Assembly (NCBI RefSeq): GCF_014652415.1
Contig: NZ_BMYT01000002.1
Coordinates: forward strand, 1 to 64,000
DNA from: Affinundibacterium macrobrachii
GTDB lineage: Bacteria > Pseudomonadota > Gammaproteobacteria > Burkholderiales > Burkholderiaceae_D
Direction: 5' to 3'
Length of the DNA stretch: 64,000 nt
The notes under the pieces are model-generated. The model saw only the letters and a program-made list of their open reading frames with translations, ran no database searches and was not told the DNA's origin. How positions within the stretch are numbered: the stretch's first letter is position 1; the number at the start of each line of letters is the position of its first letter. Of the stretch, positions 61,083-64,000 are shown piece by piece. The position numbers and the translations under genes are program-made.

Positions 61083-61826
61083 ATGTTACTTGCTGTACTC
61101 ACCGACTTACATGCGAACCGCGAGGCAGTCGAAGCCTGCCTAGCCCATGCCAAAGAACGCGCTGCAGATCAATATGCTTTTCTCGGTGATTTAGTTGGAT
61201 ATGGCGCTGATCCAGGCTGGGTCATTGATACCATCATGGCGTATGTAAATCGCGGGGCGTATGTCTTGATGGGCAATCATGATCTTGGCGTATTACAAGA
61301 CGACCGCAAGGATATGAATCCAACTGCTCGCTTTGTTGTCGAATGGACGCGTCAAAACCTAAATGAAGTACAAACCAATTTTATTCGTGAATTGCCGATG
61401 CAATTCGAGCTTGATCAATGCTTATTTGTACATGCCAATGCGTGGGCGCCGGAGCGCTGGGAATATGTCGATGGCGCGATGGAAGCTGCAAGGAGTATGC
61501 GCGCTACCAATGCACAAATCACCTTTTGCGGCCACGTTCATACTCCTAGCTTGTATCACATGAACCATGCAGGAAAAGTCGCTACGTTTACTCCGAGTCC
61601 TGATGTCAGTGTGCCTTTGAGCAAATTGCGTCGTTGGCTTGCGCAACCAGGCTCAGTCGGGCAACCGCGCGATGGCAATCCTGCTGCATGTTACGCACTA
61701 TTTGATACACAACAATTAGAGCTAACTTTTTTTCGCGTACCTTACGATACAGAGACCGCATCGCAAAAAGTATTGGCAGCAGGCTTGCCTGCCAGTTTAG
61801 CCCATCGTTTAATACACGGAGCTTAG
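61083..61826 (+). CDS. Metallophosphoesterase (YfcE/PP-like)
   Basis: A 247-residue calcineurin-like phosphoesterase with a full set of metal motifs: DLHAN near residue 8, GDLVGYGADP near 37, GNHD near 65 and GHVHTP near 152, plus VHANAW. Members hydrolyse phosphomono- or diesters; some are protein phosphatases. It ends four bases before the Ser/Thr kinase, so the two form a likely operon. That makes a phosphoprotein phosphatase role attractive but unproven. Confidence 0.9.
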   Translation: MLLAVLTDLHANREAVEACLAHAKERAADQYAFLGDLVGYGADPGWVIDTIMAYVNRGAYVLMGNHDLGVLQDDRKDMNPTARFVVEWTRQNLNEVQTNFIRELPMQFELDQCLFVHANAWAPERWEYVDGAMEAARSMRATNAQITFCGHVHTPSLYHMNHAGKVATFTPSPDVSVPLSKLRRWLAQPGSVGQPRDGNPAACYALFDTQQLELTFFRVPYDTETASQKVLAAGLPASLAHRLIHGA

Positions 61827-61830
61827 AACC

Positions 61831-63330
61831 ATGTCCGCAGATATGCCGCCAAAAGACCTCAGCCAAATGACTGATAGCGCAGTGCTGGAGAATAAGCCAC
61901 CAGTCGCAAAAAAACTCAGTCGCTTACAAGCGGGCATGATCGTCGATGATTACCAGCTTGAAGAGAAACTTCACACCGGTGGCATGGCGGCGCTATGGCG
62001 CATTACGGATTTGCGACAACGGCATATCAATCCCGATGGCAGCTTTCCGGCATTAATCATGAAAGTGCCGCTGATGTTTAGTATTGATGATCCAACTGCA
62101 ATCGTCGCCTTTGAAGTAGAGCAAATGATTATGCCGAAACTCAAAGGTCGGCATGTCCCTAAGTATTTCGCTGCGGGTGATTTTGATACCCAACCCTTTA
62201 TCGTGATGGAGCAGATCGGCGGCGTCTCCTTGCGTGCTCGCTTTGATGCTTCACCACTGCCGATTGATGAAGTGGTCAACGTCGGTATCAAAGTTGCGAC
62301 CGCTTTACAAGATCTACATCGGCAACACGTGATTCATCTTGATCTAAAACCGTCAAATATTATGTTTCGCTCAGATGGTGAAGCGGTACTGATTGATTAT
62401 GGTTTATCACGCCACGACAAATTACCTGATTTGCTTGGTGAAGAATTTCGTTTGCCTATGGGAACTGGCCCTTACATCGCACCGGAACAAGTGCTTGGTA
62501 TACGCAACGAGCCACGTAGCGATCAATTTTCTTTGGGAGTCTTGCTGTATCACCTAGCCACTGGCGAACGCCCCTATGGCCACCCGACTTCGGTGTCGGG
62601 TTTGAAGAAGCGCTTATATCGTGATCCGATTCCTCCACGTAGTCACAATCCTGCGATCCCTGATTGGCTACAAGAGATTATTCTGCGTTGCTTAGAAGTT
62701 GATCCGAAAGCGCGCTTTGATACTGCCGCGCAGTTAGCTTTGATGCTGCAAAATCCAGAGCAATTACGCTTGACCGCACGCGCTGAAAAAAATAATCAAG
62801 ACGGTTTCATGTCGGTTTTAAAACGGCGTTTTCAAGCGGCGGGGGTTGAACCATTTGCCCAATACAGCGTGTCGGATCAGTTATCACAAGCACCGATCAT
62901 TATGGTCGCCTTGCATCTGAGTGAGAGCAACACAGAACTGGCGGATGATATTCGTATGATCACACGCCGCTTATTACAAACCGAACCAGGTGCCCGGCTC
63001 GCTTGTGTGACGATACGCAAAACTAGTCGCATCGGCCTTGACGATGGCATGGTGCAAGATGGACAAAATGTTCACGTTAAACAGTTAGTAGAACTTAAAC
63101 ATTGGGCACGTCCGTTGCAGGTGCGCAACGATAAAATTACCTTTCATGTATTGGAAGCACACGATCCTGCCGCTGCGATTATCGACTACGCGCATAATAA
63201 TAATGTCGATCAGATTATTATTGGTTCGCGTGGTAGTTCGACTATCCGTCGTTATCTCGGTAGCGTGTCAGCACAGGTTGTCGCTGAAGCCGAATGTACG
63301 GTAACGGTGGTCAAGCAAAGGCGTGAATAG
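61831..63330 (+). CDS. Ser/Thr protein kinase fused to universal stress protein domain
   Basis: A 499-residue cytoplasmic protein. An eukaryote-like kinase domain spans about 38-310: glycine loop LHTGGMAAL, ATP lysine K78 in LIMKVP, catalytic HLDLKPSN (Asp171) and metal Asp189 in IDYG, where DFG has become DYG. A universal stress protein domain follows (about 340-497). It carries the ATP-binding signature GSRGSSTIRRYLGSVS, suggesting nucleotide binding. There is no membrane segment or PASTA repeat. The expected role is stress or nucleotide-linked protein phosphorylation. The phosphoesterase next door may reverse it. Confidence 0.92.
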   Translation: MSADMPPKDLSQMTDSAVLENKPPVAKKLSRLQAGMIVDDYQLEEKLHTGGMAALWRITDLRQRHINPDGSFPALIMKVPLMFSIDDPTAIVAFEVEQMIMPKLKGRHVPKYFAAGDFDTQPFIVMEQIGGVSLRARFDASPLPIDEVVNVGIKVATALQDLHRQHVIHLDLKPSNIMFRSDGEAVLIDYGLSRHDKLPDLLGEEFRLPMGTGPYIAPEQVLGIRNEPRSDQFSLGVLLYHLATGERPYGHPTSVSGLKKRLYRDPIPPRSHNPAIPDWLQEIILRCLEVDPKARFDTAAQLALMLQNPEQLRLTARAEKNNQDGFMSVLKRRFQAAGVEPFAQYSVSDQLSQAPIIMVALHLSESNTELADDIRMITRRLLQTEPGARLACVTIRKTSRIGLDDGMVQDGQNVHVKQLVELKHWARPLQVRNDKITFHVLEAHDPAAAIIDYAHNNNVDQIIIGSRGSSTIRRYLGSVSAQVVAEAECTVTVVKQRRE

Positions 63331-63361
63331 ATTTTCCTTTTCTCTTGTTGGAAGATAATGC

Positions 63362-64000
63362 ATGTCTTGTTTCGCGTACTTTAAGCCTAGCTTGTATCGA
63401 TTTTCGAGGTGTCTGCGTCTTCGCTTTTGTTCTCACATTCTGAGCAGTTTTCTGATCTGTAGCTTGTTTGCGGCGAATATCAGTACGCAGGCGCATGCCT
63501 TGTATCCTGAAGCTACTGAAAACACCGACGCAGCAGCCTCCGACAAGGCCAAATCTCCTTCCCACAATTGGAATAATTTGGCGGACATGGTGTTCCGCCA
63601 TTTCACCACCCAGCAAGGTTTGCCACAATCCAGTGCCACCGTCTTAGCGCAAGATGGTGAAGGTTTTATTTGGGTGGGTACACAAGGCGGTTTAGCGCGT
63701 TGGGATGGCTATCGCTTTCGTAATTATTTACCGATCCCGAATGATCCAACTAGCTTGCCCGACAATTACGTATTGTCGCTATTTAAAGACCAACAGAATC
63801 GTTTATGGATAGGCACCAATGGTGGTGGCGTCGCACGTTACGATGCTCAGACAGATAGCTTTGTCAGAATCCCTGTTGGCGTCAATGGTAGTAGTCATGT
63901 CACTGTCAATGCGATTGCCGGTGATCGTGATGGTGGCTTATGGTTCGCCAGCCGTGGTGGGCTTGATTATTTTCACCCCGACACTGGTGCGGTCCAACAT
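63362..64000 (+). CDS. Two-component-regulator propeller sensor, 5' part only
   Basis: The frame is open from ATG 63362 to the window edge (213 codons). A signal peptide or anchor (about 1-45, ILSSFLICSLFAANISTQAHA) is followed by beta-propeller repeats of the Reg_prop kind: FTTQQGLPQSSATVLAQD, GFIWVGTQGGLARWDG, NRLWIGTNGGGVARYD and GGLWFASRGGLDYF. Such periplasmic propellers sit in front of histidine kinase, GGDEF or hybrid output domains. The output lies beyond the window. Starting one frame earlier at ATG 63358 hits a stop at once, so 63362 is the likely start. Confidence 0.85.
   Translation, partial: MSCFAYFKPSLYRFSRCLRLRFCSHILSSFLICSLFAANISTQAHALYPEATENTDAAASDKAKSPSHNWNNLADMVFRHFTTQQGLPQSSATVLAQDGEGFIWVGTQGGLARWDGYRFRNYLPIPNDPTSLPDNYVLSLFKDQQNRLWIGTNGGGVARYDAQTDSFVRIPVGVNGSSHVTVNAIAGDRDGGLWFASRGGLDYFHPDTGAVQH

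Overview
The window looks like chromosome of a free-living, probably motile betaproteobacterium. Oxalobacteraceae (Undibacterium-like) is my best guess. The guess rests on the divergent lysM-dprA-smg-topB / def-fmt block, the DUF1631 protein, GTP-dependent PEP carboxykinase, the Burkholderiales-style rRNA leader at the left edge and the many large TonB-dependent receptors. It is an inference from gene content and order; no search was run. There is no phage, insertion sequence, CRISPR array or obvious genomic island.

Layout. 1-367: the promoter and boxA leader of an rRNA operon reading off the left edge on the minus strand, insulated by a strong terminator. 368-8580 (minus): DUF1631 protein, topoisomerase III, Smg, DprA and a LysM protein. 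8764-13321 (plus): peptide deformylase, Met-tRNA formyltransferase, a CorA/ZntB-type transporter, and an MFS exporter translationally coupled to an Fe-S-type HTH regulator. 13331-16993 (minus): riboflavin synthase, a LysR regulator and PEP carboxykinase. 17344-19908 (plus): a D-2-hydroxyacid dehydrogenase and a TcyP-type cystine symporter.

20244-34735 is an outer-membrane nutrient-uptake zone. It holds an intact Oar-like TonB receptor, a decayed paralogue with two in-frame amber codons and frameshifts, a small secreted Cys-containing protein, a long AT-rich spacer, and then a second TonB receptor followed by a periplasmic S9 peptidase and a periplasmic amidohydrolase. The last three genes plausibly form a peptide-scavenging unit. 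A POT-type peptide transporter (53598) and a large secreted metzincin-type protease (48189) fit the same lifestyle.

34857-38068 and 57093-60823 carry two paralogous two-gene signalling modules. Each has a DUF3391/HD-GYP c-di-GMP phosphodiesterase overlapping by four bases a PAS protein with a recognisably homologous front half. In one the back half is a histidine kinase; in the other it is GGDEF-EAL. Between them lie DNA polymerase IV, a PLP-dependent decarboxylase, an orphan flaG with its own sigma-28 promoter, tRNA-Arg(CCG), a cytochrome c5, 2,4-dienoyl-CoA reductase, a NAT-like protein, a BLUF photoreceptor, a MATE exporter and a YdgA-type protein. The right edge has a metallophosphoesterase beside a Ser/Thr kinase-universal stress protein fusion, then the start of a beta-propeller sensor cut off at base 64000.

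The strongest leads are the duplicated HD-GYP/PAS modules with swapped outputs, the TonB receptor/S9/amidohydrolase cluster with its small secreted protein and decayed receptor, the kinase-USP/phosphoesterase pair, and the sigma-28 promoter on orphan flaG. I did not find a system I could claim as wholly undescribed.
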